This document shows, one piece after another, positions 7,574 through 16,108 of a stretch of 64,000 nt of DNA. This DNA comes from Clostridia bacterium (GTDB lineage Bacteria > Bacillota > Clostridia > Oscillospirales > CAG-272), in contig JAFOEU010000055.1 in the NCBI GenBank assembly GCA_017387685.1, positions 25,989 to 89,988 on the forward strand. The letters run 5' to 3'. A model generated the notes under the pieces. That model did not search any database, was not told the DNA's origin, and saw only the letters and a program-made list of their open reading frames with translations. Position 1 is the first letter of the stretch. Each line of letters opens with the position of its first letter. The position numbers and the translations under genes are program-made.

Positions 7574-8461
7574 TTAAAGATTGATTATCAAAAGTCCCAA
7601 GAACGTAATCGCGATGCTGATCCCCGACTTGAGTGTCAGCTTTTCCTTGAATAGAAACGCCGACATCAGTGTTCCGATCGCCATCGTTCCGCCCTGACTG
7701 AGGGTGTAGAGCTTGGCGGCGGAGAGGTAGTTTGCGGCTTCTGTCTTGAAATAGGAGTTTGCATAGAGACAAACCGCCATTATCAGCACGAAATACCATG
7801 TCTTTTTCAGAATCACCGTCGCGCCGTTCTTTTCCTCGGTCTTTTTGCCCGCGGTCATTGCGGTGTAGAGGACGATGAGCGTTACCGCGGCGAATACGTA
7901 GGAGCAAAGCTGGAACTGCGCCGTAGTGGTGTCGAGTCCCGAATAAATGAAGGCTTTCTGCGAAAAGTCGGTCATTCCGTTCGCAAGTCCGCAGAGGATG
8001 ACCACGGCGAGCGTCTTCAGCGTCGGCTTGATCTTCGTTCCCGCGTGCATCAGGTACGCGGCGAAAACAAGTACGCAAAATCCGATGACGTCGCGGACGG
8101 TTATTTCTTCCTTATAAATGACGAAGCTCATAAGGATAGTCACGCCGACTCCGAGCATCTGAAAGACCTCGAGCATCATATAACCGCTTGAATTTGCGGC
8201 GAAAAGCCACGCGGCAACGAGAATTGCGGTCGAAATGCCCGAAAAAGCGGCGTAACCGATCAGCTTCGGGGTGATCTCAAGACCGAAAAATCCGCCCGTG
8301 ACGGCAAGAATGATTGCCGAGGTGCCGATGCACATAAGCATTCGGAAGAAGCAGATGAGGAGCGTGTCATTCAGCTTTGCCGAATAACGGCTCATCTGCT
8401 TTCCGCAATAGCCCTTGATATTGTTCGTAAGCAGCGCGATTGATAGGAATATATAACCCAT
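7574..8461 (-). CDS. EamA/DMT-family transporter
   Basis: A 295-residue membrane protein with about ten spans and internal duplication, as expected for drug/metabolite (EamA) exporters. The loop GTKIKPTLKTLAVVILCGLANG in the middle separates the two halves, and the second half carries a KTEAANYLSAAKLYTLSQGG stretch typical of the second EamA repeat. It starts 12 bp after the argF stop and is the last gene of the arginine operon, so it may export an amino acid or related compound; the substrate is inferred from position only. Confidence 0.75.
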   Translation of the reverse strand: MGYIFLSIALLTNNIKGYCGKQMSRYSAKLNDTLLICFFRMLMCIGTSAIILAVTGGFFGLEITPKLIGYAAFSGISTAILVAAWLFAANSSGYMMLEVFQMLGVGVTILMSFVIYKEEITVRDVIGFCVLVFAAYLMHAGTKIKPTLKTLAVVILCGLANGMTDFSQKAFIYSGLDTTTAQFQLCSYVFAAVTLIVLYTAMTAGKKTEEKNGATVILKKTWYFVLIMAVCLYANSYFKTEAANYLSAAKLYTLSQGGTMAIGTLMSAFLFKEKLTLKSGISIAITFLGLLIINL

Positions 8462-8473
8462 TTTTATGCGTTA

Positions 8474-9376
8474 TTAAGACATCAGCTTGACCATAACAGC
8501 CTTCTGCGCGTGCAGACGGTTCTCTGCTTCCTCAAAGATCTCGGCGGCGTGAGCCTCGAAGACCTCGCTTGTGATCTCCTCCTCGCGGTGTGCGGGGAGA
8601 CAGTGGAGCACGAGCGCGTCGGGTTTAGCATAGGTCATAACGGTGGAGTTGATCTGGTATCCCTTGAATGCCTCGCGGCGGATAGCGGCTTCGCCCTCCT
8701 GACCCATCGACGCCCAGACGTCGGTGTAGAGTGCATCTGCGTCCTTTGCGGCTTCCTCGATCGACTCGGTGCAGAGGAAACGTCCGGTAGCTTCTGCCCA
8801 CTTCATAATTTCAGCATCGGGCTTATAAGCCGCGGGACAAGCGATCGCAACGCTCATTCCGGCGAGGATACAGCCGACGATGAGGGAGTTTGCCATATTG
8901 TTGCCGTCACCGATGAAGCAAAGCTTCTTGCCGTGCAGATCGCCGCGGAGCTCGCGGATGGTCTGCAGGTCTGCGAGCACCTGACAGGGGTGAGCGTAGT
9001 CGGTAAGACCGTTTATGATCGGGATCGAGCCGAATTCTGCCATATCCTCGACCTCCTTCTGGTCGAAGGTACGGATCATAATGCCGTCGAGGTAGCGGGA
9101 GAGCACGCGGATGGTATCTGCGGTCTCCTCGCCTCTGCCGATCTGAAGGTCGTTGGAGGAGAGGAAGAGACCCTTACCGCCGAGCTCGTGGATGCCGACC
9201 TCGAAGGAAACGCGGGTACGGGTGGAGGACTTGCGGAAGATCATACCGAGGGTCTTGCCCGCAAGATAAGGCTTTTTGATGCCCGCCTTGCGCTCGGCTT
9301 TGAGCTCGTCAGCAAGGTCGAGGATGGAGTAAAGTTCTTCCGTTGTAAGATCGGAGAGTTTGAGCAAGTGTTTCAT
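8474..9376 (-). CDS. argF: Ornithine carbamoyltransferase
   Basis: Catalyses carbamoyl phosphate plus ornithine to citrulline, step six of arginine synthesis. The 300-residue protein carries the carbamoyl phosphate site SSTRTR (50-55), HPCQ (129-132) and the ornithine-side HCLPAHR (258-264). Length is normal. AAAGGGA precedes the ATG. It lies 22 bp after the LRR lipoprotein gene and before the transporter gene on the same strand, in the arg operon. Confidence 0.95.
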   Translation of the reverse strand: MKHLLKLSDLTTEELYSILDLADELKAERKAGIKKPYLAGKTLGMIFRKSSTRTRVSFEVGIHELGGKGLFLSSNDLQIGRGEETADTIRVLSRYLDGIMIRTFDQKEVEDMAEFGSIPIINGLTDYAHPCQVLADLQTIRELRGDLHGKKLCFIGDGNNMANSLIVGCILAGMSVAIACPAAYKPDAEIMKWAEATGRFLCTESIEEAAKDADALYTDVWASMGQEGEAAIRREAFKGYQINSTVMTYAKPDALVLHCLPAHREEEITSEVFEAHAAEIFEEAENRLHAQKAVMVKLMS

Positions 9377-9398
9377 TATATTTTTCCCTTTCGGTTTG

Positions 9399-10997
9399 TT
9401 ACGGTGATGTTTTTCCGTCCGAGCAGATTATGCTTTTGACGGTATTGTATTCCAGCCAATCCCTACCCTTGACGATCGTTCCCCATTCGGAGGTGGTGCC
9501 GCCGTATACGATCTCGGATAGCTGATTGCAATGGCTGAACATATATCTGCCGATCTCCGCGAGCGTCGCGGGGAAGTAGGCTTTTTTAAGATTGGGACAA
9601 TGGAAAAATGTGTATTCCGCGACACGCGAGACGTTTTTGCCGAGTGTTATTTCAACGAGCGAGGTGCAATTATCAAAAGCTCTTGCACCGATCGTCTTGA
9701 CTTTGTCCGTAATAATGACCTCGGTGAGGTTGCCGTCCATTTTGAACGCTTCCGCTCCGATATCAGTGGCTCCGACGGTAACCTTAACGAGCTCGGTGCA
9801 TCTTCCGAATGCTCCGCTCCCGAGAGTTTCGACCGTATCGGGAATGATGACCTCAGTAAGAGATTGACAACTCATAAACGCCGAACCGCCGATCTCGGAA
9901 ATTGAGTTTCCGAAGCTCAGTGAGCGCATCTGAGAGCAGTTATAGAATGCCTGACTGCCGATCTTTTTGAGGCTGTTTGGAAAGAGCGCCTCGGTGATCG
10001 CTGCATTGTAAAATGCCGCTTCTCCGATTACCTCAAGCGAGGGCGAAAATATGACCGTTTCCAAATGCATACAATGCTCAAAAGCACGGTCGGCGATACT
10101 TTTGACGTTTTTGCCGAGAGTCAGAGATGATATTTGAGTGCTTTTGAAAGCGGTGATTCCGATTTCGGATACGCCGTTGCCGATATATACAGAGGTGAGA
10201 GGAGTTGAGCTAAAGGCACTTTCACCGATCACGGTTAATTTTTCCGGTTCATCGGCATCACCGATTACGGCATTTTCAAGAGAGTTGCAGAGATAAAAGG
10301 CGCAAAGACCGATATTCTTTACCGACGCGGGAATGACAACGCTCTTTATAGTATCGCAGCCTTTGAAAGCCTCAGTGCCGATCGCGGAGACGGGAATTCC
10401 GAGGTGTACTGCGGGAATAACGATATCGGTATCGGTACAAGAGCCGATGCCAACAACGGTGTAGGCACCGTTCGCAAGCTCAAACGCAAGATCGTGGTCT
10501 GCCCCCTCGCGCGAGCCGCACAGAGTGCATATTCCGTCCACAAAGCTGTGGGTATTTGCGATCTCAATCACCTGAGCCTCTTTTTCGACGTAGCCGCAAT
10601 TTGAGCAGACCGCCCCCGCGCTCATTCCCTCCGAAATGCAGGTAGAAGAAAGCTCTTCCGTGACCGTGAGCGCGTGTCCGATCGGTGGCAGAGCCTCTTG
10701 CTCGAGCGTATGAATTCCACAGACCGTGCAGAAGGCGCCCTCGGTTGCGCCCGCCTCCGTGCAGGTTGCGGGACGCGCGGGTATTACTTCCTCGCGGTGT
10801 GCGGCGGGGGAACGCTCGGTTTCAATATTGCCGCAGAGTGTGCATACACGGCAACGGAAGTAGTTTTCCGAGCAAACGGGAGCGTCCGAAACCTCCCATT
10901 CTCCGAACTCATGGCGGCACTGCGTGTCATCCGAGCAAGAGCAAGCAATAAATATACATAAAACGGTGCTCAAAATGGCCCAAAAGGTCTTTTTCAT
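9399..10997 (-). CDS. BspA-type leucine-rich repeat lipoprotein inside the arg operon
   Basis: A 532-residue exported protein. The N-terminal signal peptide ends in a Cys (residue 19 or 21) suitable for lipid attachment. Residues ~27-155 hold four Cys-rich modules with CxxCG knuckles (CTLCGN, CTVCGI, CSNCGY, CTLCGS). The rest is about a dozen LRR_5 repeats of 22-24 residues (pattern AFxxCxxLxxVxIPxSVxxIG), which form a surface solenoid for binding. It opens with the same GIGSCTDTDIVIP module as the LRR proteins at 21014 and 28994 and closes with a similar CSDG cap. Its place between argD and argF is odd; no link to arginine metabolism is evident. Confidence 0.85.
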   Translation of the reverse strand: MKKTFWAILSTVLCIFIACSCSDDTQCRHEFGEWEVSDAPVCSENYFRCRVCTLCGNIETERSPAAHREEVIPARPATCTEAGATEGAFCTVCGIHTLEQEALPPIGHALTVTEELSSTCISEGMSAGAVCSNCGYVEKEAQVIEIANTHSFVDGICTLCGSREGADHDLAFELANGAYTVVGIGSCTDTDIVIPAVHLGIPVSAIGTEAFKGCDTIKSVVIPASVKNIGLCAFYLCNSLENAVIGDADEPEKLTVIGESAFSSTPLTSVYIGNGVSEIGITAFKSTQISSLTLGKNVKSIADRAFEHCMHLETVIFSPSLEVIGEAAFYNAAITEALFPNSLKKIGSQAFYNCSQMRSLSFGNSISEIGGSAFMSCQSLTEVIIPDTVETLGSGAFGRCTELVKVTVGATDIGAEAFKMDGNLTEVIITDKVKTIGARAFDNCTSLVEITLGKNVSRVAEYTFFHCPNLKKAYFPATLAEIGRYMFSHCNQLSEIVYGGTTSEWGTIVKGRDWLEYNTVKSIICSDGKTSP

Positions 10998-11082
10998 AAT
11001 ATTATCCGTCCTTTACAAACATTAGTTTATAATATTATATCATAAAGTACGAATTTTTTCAATAAGCGAACTGTTTAAGGTT

Positions 11083-12243
11083 TTATTCGGATAAAATGTC
11101 CGCGAGAACGGCGAGTGCTTCGTCGATCTCTTCGTAAGTGATATTGAGGGGAGGCAGGAGGCGAACCTTGTCTTTAGCGGAGAGGAAGAGAACGCCGCGC
11201 TCGATGCCCGCCGCGATGATCTCGGGGGTGGGCTTATCGGCTTTGATACCGATCATGAGTCCGAGACCGCTGACCGACTGCACGCCCTTCATTTCTGAAA
11301 GTTTTTTGAATATATATTCGCTCTTAGCGCGAATCTCGGTGAGGAAATTTTCGTCAAGACGGCTGATGACGTTGAGCGCGCCCGCCGCGCAAGCGGGATT
11401 TCCGCCGAAGGTCGAGCCGTGCGTGCCCGCGGAGAGCGTGTCCTTGACCTTTTCGCCGAGGATGACGGCACCGATCGGGAGTCCGCCGCCGAGTCCCTTT
11501 GCGGTCGATATGATGTCGGGCTTGACGCCGAACTGCTCGAAAGCGTAGAGTGTACCTGTTCTGCCGTTTCCGGTCTGAACCTCGTCGGCGATGAGGAGGA
11601 TATCCTTTTCCTCGCAAGCCTTCGCGATCGCGGTGACGTAGTCCTTATCAAGCGGATTGACGCCGCCCTCGCCCTGAACGAATTCGAGCATAACGGCGCA
11701 GACGTCATCGGTCAAAGCCGCGAGCATCGCATCGAGATCGTTCGCGGGGACGTGGCAGAATCCCTCGGTAAAGGGCATAAAGGTGGTGTGGAAAACGTCC
11801 TGACCCGTAGCCGCGAGGGTGGTTATGGTTCTTCCGTGGAAGGAGTTGACGAGGGTAACGATCTTGTGTCTGCCTTCGCCGTATTTGTCGAACGAGTACT
11901 TGCGCGCCGCCTTGATCGCGCCCTCGTTCGCCTCTGCGCCCGAGTTGCCGAAGAAAACGCGGCACATACCCGTGCGGTTGCAAAGCATTTCGGCGAGCTT
12001 TGCGCAGGGGGAGGTGTAGTAGAGGTTGGAGGTGTGGGAATAAGCGTTCAGCTGTGCGGTGACAGCCGCAACCCACTCGTCATCGGCATAACCGAAGGTG
12101 TTGGTCGCGATGCCCGAGCCCATGTCAATGTATTTTTTGCCGTTTACGTCGTAAGCGACCGCACCCTTACCCGAAACGATCTCGACGGGGAAACGGCGGT
12201 AAGTATTGGCGACGTATTTATTATCAAGTTCGAAAGTATTCAT
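11083..12243 (-). CDS. argD: Acetylornithine aminotransferase
   Basis: PLP enzyme that converts N-acetylglutamate semialdehyde to N-acetylornithine. The 386-residue protein shows the class-III aminotransferase blocks: SGAEANE (101-107), the PLP-contacting DEVQTGNGRTG (220-230) and the Schiff-base lysine in STAKGLGGG (Lys249). It follows the four-helix-bundle insertion in the arg operon; its Shine-Dalgarno (AGGTG) lies just outside the inserted inverted repeat. The 85-bp gap to the next gene is A/T-rich and shows no obvious terminator. Confidence 0.95.
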   Translation of the reverse strand: MNTFELDNKYVANTYRRFPVEIVSGKGAVAYDVNGKKYIDMGSGIATNTFGYADDEWVAAVTAQLNAYSHTSNLYYTSPCAKLAEMLCNRTGMCRVFFGNSGAEANEGAIKAARKYSFDKYGEGRHKIVTLVNSFHGRTITTLAATGQDVFHTTFMPFTEGFCHVPANDLDAMLAALTDDVCAVMLEFVQGEGGVNPLDKDYVTAIAKACEEKDILLIADEVQTGNGRTGTLYAFEQFGVKPDIISTAKGLGGGLPIGAVILGEKVKDTLSAGTHGSTFGGNPACAAGALNVISRLDENFLTEIRAKSEYIFKKLSEMKGVQSVSGLGLMIGIKADKPTPEIIAAGIERGVLFLSAKDKVRLLPPLNITYEEIDEALAVLADILSE

Positions 12244-12261
12244 TTTTGCACCTGATGAAAA

Positions 12262-12784
12262 AGTTGCTAGTTGCTAGTTACTAGTTACTAGTTGAAGGTA
12301 GATTTTCTCGCCCGAAGGCGAGAAAATCAATTAATTGAAGCTTCAATTCTAGTAATTAAAGATGTAAGCATACGAGCAATCTCTTGTGATAGCTGTTTGA
12401 TGGGTTTAATATTGCTTGATGAAATATAGCCGATGCGCTCGCAAATCAATAGTTGGGTGAACAATTCAGCATTTGAGCCTTTAGCTATACATAAAAATTT
12501 GAGAAATTCTTTTTGACTGTTCCTGGAATGTCCTTCGGCAATATTGGAAGGGATAGAAACTGCAGCTCGACGCATTTGATTTGTGATGCCGTATAATTCT
12601 TCTCTGGGAAAGTGTTTGGTGAGGCTATATATCTCCACAGTAAGATCCATGGCTTTTTGCCAAACGTTAAGCTGTTCATATCCTTTTGCTTCCATTATAT
12701 AACCATTATTTATTAAAAATACTTTTCGAGCAACGCGAGAAAAGTTACCTTCAACTAGTAACTAGTAACTAGCAACTAGCAACT
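12262..12784. mobile_element. IVS-like cassette: four-helix-bundle gene in perfect 39-bp inverted repeats
   Basis: Bases 12262-12300 and 12746-12784 are exact reverse complements over 39 bp. Each arm is built of 7-bp units (AGTTGCT twice, AGTTACT twice) followed by AGTTGAAGGTA. Just inside each arm is a further hairpin: 12301-12328 (12-bp stem GATTTTCTCGCC / GGCGAGAAAATC) and 12722-12744 (CTTTTC / GAAAAG plus). The gene fills the centre. One arm begins at the last base of the argB stop codon and the other lies 18 bp before argD, so the cassette splits the argB-argD junction without damaging either gene. In mRNA the arms would close into one long stem. Confidence 0.8.
12327..12695 (-). CDS. 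Four-helix-bundle protein (23S rRNA intervening-sequence family)
   Basis: The 122-residue protein carries the full family signature: LNVWQKAMDL near the start, LTKHFPREELYGITNQMRRA (27-46), SIPSNIAEGHSR (49-60), KEFLKFLCIAKGSNAEL (63-79). Family members (S23/TIGR02436) fold as four helices, form ring-like oligomers and include the Avd accessory protein of diversity-generating retroelements; many are encoded inside 23S rRNA intervening sequences. No clear Shine-Dalgarno precedes the ATG, and its stop codon lies in the inner hairpin of the cassette. It is co-oriented with the arg genes. A distant relative lies at 56567. Molecular role unknown. Confidence 0.85.
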   Translation of the reverse strand: MEAKGYEQLNVWQKAMDLTVEIYSLTKHFPREELYGITNQMRRAAVSIPSNIAEGHSRNSQKEFLKFLCIAKGSNAELFTQLLICERIGYISSSNIKPIKQLSQEIARMLTSLITRIEASIN

Positions 12785-13641
12785 TATTCCAGCACCATTG
12801 TGCCAAGACCTTCATCTGTCAAGATCTCAATCAAAATAGAGTGCGGAACTCGTCCGTCGATGATGAAGACGCGCTTTACGCCGCCTCGGACAAGATCCGC
12901 GCATCCGTTTACCTTCGGGATCATTCCGCCCGAGATCGTTCCGTCCGTGATCATCTTATCTATATCGTCAAGGTGTATCTGCGAGATGAGAGTGGAAGGG
13001 TCGTCCTTATTCGCAAGTATGCCGGGGGTGTCGGTCAGCGAGATGAATGCCTCCGCGCCGAGTGCCGCCGCAATCTCGCCCGCCATTGTGTCGGCGTTGA
13101 TATTGTAGATCTCGCCCGTCTTATCGCACGCAACGCTCGAAATTACGGGAATATAGCCCTTATTCAGCACGTCGGTAATAAGTCCAGTATTGACCTTGGT
13201 GATCTCGCCGACGTATCCGAGTGCGGGATCAAGCTCCTTGACGTGGATCATATTCGCGTCAATTCCCGAAAGTCCCACAGCAAGTCCGCCGACCGAGCCA
13301 ATCAGTCCGACCAGACCCTTATTGACCTTTCCCGCGAGGACCATCGTTGCGACCTTTGCGGTCTCTGCATCGGTCACGCGGAGTCCGTTTTCGAATTTGC
13401 TCTCGATATTCATTCTCTTGAGCGTTTCGGTCAGCGCGGGGCCGCCGCCGTGGACGAGAACTACCTTGACTCCGATGCGGTTAAGCAGTGCAACGTCGCG
13501 CATAACGTCCTCTTTGAGGCTTTCGTCGATCATCGACGAGCCGCCGTATTTGATGACGATTATTTTGTCGGTGTATTTTTTAATATATGGAAGTGCCTCG
13601 ACCAGCACTTTTGCGCGGTCTGCGTTTGAAATATTTATCAT
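12784..13641 (-). CDS. argB: Acetylglutamate kinase
   Basis: Phosphorylates N-acetylglutamate with ATP, step two of the acetylated arginine route. The 285-residue sequence has the amino-acid kinase landmarks KYGGSS (31-36), HGGGPALTE (64-72) and a late LTDTPGIL block. There is no N-terminal helix extension of the kind that makes some ArgB enzymes arginine-sensitive beyond about 20 residues (IKKYTDKIIVIKYGG), so feedback control cannot be decided. Its start overlaps argJ's stop by 4 bp. The stop codon is contiguous with the inserted 39-bp repeat. Confidence 0.95.
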   Translation of the reverse strand: MINISNADRAKVLVEALPYIKKYTDKIIVIKYGGSSMIDESLKEDVMRDVALLNRIGVKVVLVHGGGPALTETLKRMNIESKFENGLRVTDAETAKVATMVLAGKVNKGLVGLIGSVGGLAVGLSGIDANMIHVKELDPALGYVGEITKVNTGLITDVLNKGYIPVISSVACDKTGEIYNINADTMAGEIAAALGAEAFISLTDTPGILANKDDPSTLISQIHLDDIDKMITDGTISGGMIPKVNGCADLVRGGVKRVFIIDGRVPHSILIEILTDEGLGTMVLE

Positions 13642-14855
13642 GTTCTGTAATCTCCGTTGATCTTGACGTAATCGTATGTCAGGTCACAGCCCCACGCGGA
13701 TGCGGATTCCTCTCCCATGCCGAGGGTGATATTGACCTGAATTTCGTCACAAAGAAGGATCTCCTTTGCCACCTCTTCCGAGAAATCAACGCCTGCGCCG
13801 CCGCGGCAGACCTCGATCTCGCCCGCCTTCGATGCGAAACAAACGCCGATAGTGTTAACGTCCACCTTCGCTCCCGAGTAGCCGATGGCGCAGAGGACTC
13901 TGCCCCAGTTTGCGTCCGCGCCGAACATTGCCGCCTTGAAAAGGCTTGAGCAGATGACGGACTTTGCAACTACGCGCGCGGTGTCCTTGGTGTCCGCGCC
14001 GCTTACGTTGCACTCGAGTAGCTTGGTCGCGCCCTCGCCGTCAGCCGCGATAGCACGGCAGAGCTTGGAGGTAACTGCGAAGAGTGCTTCCTTGAAGAGG
14101 GCGAAATCTGCGGAATTTTCGTCGATCATATCGTTGCCCGCCATACCGTTAGCCATTACGGAGAGCATATCATTGGTCGAGGTGTCGCCGTCGACCGAGA
14201 TCATATTGAAGGAGTTCTTGACGTCCTCCTTGAGTGCGGCGTCGAGTGCCGCGGGGGTGATAGCAACGTCGGAGGTGACGAAAACGAGCATCGTTGCCAT
14301 ATTGGGGTGGATCATACCCGAGCCCTTTGCGATACCGCCGATATGGCAGGTCTTGCCGCCGAGCTCAAACTCTACCGCAACGCTCTTGAGCTTGGTGTCG
14401 GTGGTCATAATGCCCCAAGCCGCATCGTCCGAGCCCTCGTAGGAAAGCTCCGAAACGAGCTGATCCATTCCGTTTGAGATGGGGGTAATATCAAGCTTCT
14501 GACCGATAACGCCGGTCGATGCAACGATAACGTCCTTTGCGGGGATGCCGGTCGCCTTATAAACGAGATCGCACATTGCCTCGGCGATCTGAATACCGTC
14601 GGCGTTGCAGGTATTTGCGTTGCCGCTGTTGCAGATCATAGCTCTTGCGCATCCGTCCGCAAGATTTGCGCGGGTGACCTTGATGGGCGCACCGCATACG
14701 AGGTTGGTGGTGTAAACCGCCGCCGCGGATGCCTTAGTATCGCTGACGATCAGGGAGAGATCCTTTTTGGTCTTATTCTTGCGGATGCCGCAATGAACGC
14801 CGGCAGCCTTAAATCCTTTAGCGGCGCAAACGCCGCCTTCGATATACTTTATCAT
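13638..14855 (-). CDS. argJ: Bifunctional glutamate N-acetyltransferase / ornithine acetyltransferase
   Basis: Recycles the acetyl group from acetylornithine to glutamate, so the pathway is cyclic. The 405-residue precursor self-cleaves before Thr188 within KGSGMIHPNMATML (177-190), giving two subunits, as in all ArgJ proteins. It overlaps both neighbours by 4 bp (argC upstream, argB downstream), so argCJB is translationally coupled. Whether it is mono- or bifunctional cannot be told from sequence by eye; no argA-like gene is seen in the window. Confidence 0.95.
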   Translation of the reverse strand: MIKYIEGGVCAAKGFKAAGVHCGIRKNKTKKDLSLIVSDTKASAAAVYTTNLVCGAPIKVTRANLADGCARAMICNSGNANTCNADGIQIAEAMCDLVYKATGIPAKDVIVASTGVIGQKLDITPISNGMDQLVSELSYEGSDDAAWGIMTTDTKLKSVAVEFELGGKTCHIGGIAKGSGMIHPNMATMLVFVTSDVAITPAALDAALKEDVKNSFNMISVDGDTSTNDMLSVMANGMAGNDMIDENSADFALFKEALFAVTSKLCRAIAADGEGATKLLECNVSGADTKDTARVVAKSVICSSLFKAAMFGADANWGRVLCAIGYSGAKVDVNTIGVCFASKAGEIEVCRGGAGVDFSEEVAKEILLCDEIQVNITLGMGEESASAWGCDLTYDYVKINGDYRT

Positions 14856-15796
14856 AATACAAGTCCTTTCACGGGGCAGGCCCCGATTGCTATGTTCATA
14901 TTCTCGATCGCGGCGCCCGATGCACCCTTGCCGAGGTTGCAGAATAATGCATAAATATTCATCGTATATTCATTACCCGAAACGATGATCTGCATCGAAT
15001 CCTTGCCCGAGAGCGAATTCGAGAAGATCAGCCCGTCGGGCGTGCCCTTTTCACATAGGGGAGCGACCGAGATGATGGGGCTGTTTTTGTAATGCTCGGT
15101 GTAAAGCGCGTGCATTTCGGCGACCGAGAGCTGCTTTTTCGCGAGGCGCATCTGAACGGGTACGCATACGCACATTCCCGAATAAAAATCCGAAACGATC
15201 GGATTGAATGCGGGGGCAAAATCAAGCGAGCAGACCGACTTGATCTCGGGAAGATGCTTATGTGCGGCGGTCAGCGCGTACTGACAGGGAGAATCGAATT
15301 TGGTGTCGCGTCCGTCCGCCTCATAATCGGCGATCATCTTCTTTCCTCCGCCCGAATATCCGGTCAGGCTGTGGATGGCGAAAGGATAGTCGGCATCAAG
15401 GATTCCGTGCGCTACGAGGGGGTAAAGGATCGCTATCGCTCCGCTTGCGTGGCAGCCGGGATTTGCGATGCGCTTCGAGGCTTTGATCTTCGCCTCGTGA
15501 TCGGGCGAAAGCTCGGGAAAACCGTATGCCCAATTGGGATTTGTGCGGTGTGCGGTCGAACAGTCTATAATAACGGTGGAGTCACTTTTGCATAATGTCA
15601 CAGCCTCGCGAGCCGCATCGTCGGGCAGACAGAGGAAGGTGACGTCCGACTCGGAAATAGCTCGTCCCCGCGCCTCTGCATCCTTGCGAAGCTCCTCGGG
15701 AAGAGTGATGAGCTCAATGTCCTCGCGGGAGGCGAGACGCTCGTGGATGCGCAGTCCCGTGGTGCCCGCGCTACCGTCGATAAATACTTTTTTCAT
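14852..15796 (-). CDS. argC: N-acetyl-gamma-glutamyl-phosphate reductase, short (type 2) form
   Basis: NADPH enzyme for step three of arginine synthesis. The 314-residue protein belongs to the short type-2 group: it starts KVFIDGSAGTTGLRIHERL, has CSTAHRT (79-85), and the catalytic cysteine sits in ANPGCHASG (Cys115). The ATG at 15796 is preferred to a TTG one codon upstream; GGAG lies about 10 bp before it. It is the first gene of the operon, with a near-consensus promoter and ArgR-like boxes upstream. Confidence 0.93.
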   Translation of the reverse strand: MKKVFIDGSAGTTGLRIHERLASREDIELITLPEELRKDAEARGRAISESDVTFLCLPDDAAREAVTLCKSDSTVIIDCSTAHRTNPNWAYGFPELSPDHEAKIKASKRIANPGCHASGAIAILYPLVAHGILDADYPFAIHSLTGYSGGGKKMIADYEADGRDTKFDSPCQYALTAAHKHLPEIKSVCSLDFAPAFNPIVSDFYSGMCVCVPVQMRLAKKQLSVAEMHALYTEHYKNSPIISVAPLCEKGTPDGLIFSNSLSGKDSMQIIVSGNEYTMNIYALFCNLGKGASGAAIENMNIAIGACPVKGLVL

Positions 15797-15847
15797 CAAA
15801 AATTTTCTCCAAAAAGAAATAATATCTCATTAAAAAATATGTATTAT

Positions 15848-15876
15848 ATTATACTACAAAAAAGGCAAAAGGTCAA
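15848..15876 (-). promoter_or_regulatory. Promoter of the arginine operon
   Basis: On the minus strand: TTGACC, 17-bp spacer, TATAAT, about 50 bp before argC. Confidence 0.8.
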
Positions 15877-15906
15877 TAGGTTTGGTGAATATTCTTTCAA
15901 AAATGA

Positions 15907-15939
15907 TGAATAAATAATCATTATTTGCATAAAAATTCG
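15907..15939. promoter_or_regulatory. Tandem ArgR operator (ARG boxes)
   Basis: TGAATAAATAATCA (15907-15920) matches the ARG-box core TGAATWWWWATTCA at 13 of 14 positions, and TGCATAAAAATTCG (15926-15939) matches at 12 of 14. The two start 19 bp apart, close to the one-turn-of-two spacing seen for ArgR pairs. They lie 30 bp upstream of the -35 of the argC promoter and between it and a divergent promoter. ArgR itself is not in the window. Confidence 0.6.
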
Positions 15940-15955
15940 TCCCGAAAATTTCCCA

Positions 15956-15984
15956 TTGACAAGAAAGGATAAATATGTTATTAT
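15956..15984 (+). promoter_or_regulatory. Divergent promoter with no gene downstream
   Basis: TTGACA, 17-bp spacer, TATTAT. A transcript would run about 110 bases to the terminator at 16071-16108 and contains no convincing reading frame. Confidence 0.5.
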
Positions 15985-16070
15985 AAAGGTAGAAAAAATC
16001 AGAATTTTTTTCAAAAAGACAGTAGCTGCATCCAAATTAATGAAGCAGTCCCTTCCCTTTTATGACAAAA

Positions 16071-16108
16071 AACAAACACCCGACCGCGTAATCGGTCGGG
16101 TGTTTGTT
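16071..16108. terminator. Strong bidirectional terminator
   Basis: Perfect 16-bp stem AACAAACACCCGACCG / CGGTCGGGTGTTTGTT, loop of 6 bases, T-run on the minus strand. It ends the candidate RNA on the minus strand and any short rightward transcript. Confidence 0.85.

Noticed and set aside
8510-9439. A 309-codon plus-strand frame opposite argF
   Set aside because: argF is certain from its motifs; the antisense translation shows nothing recognisable.
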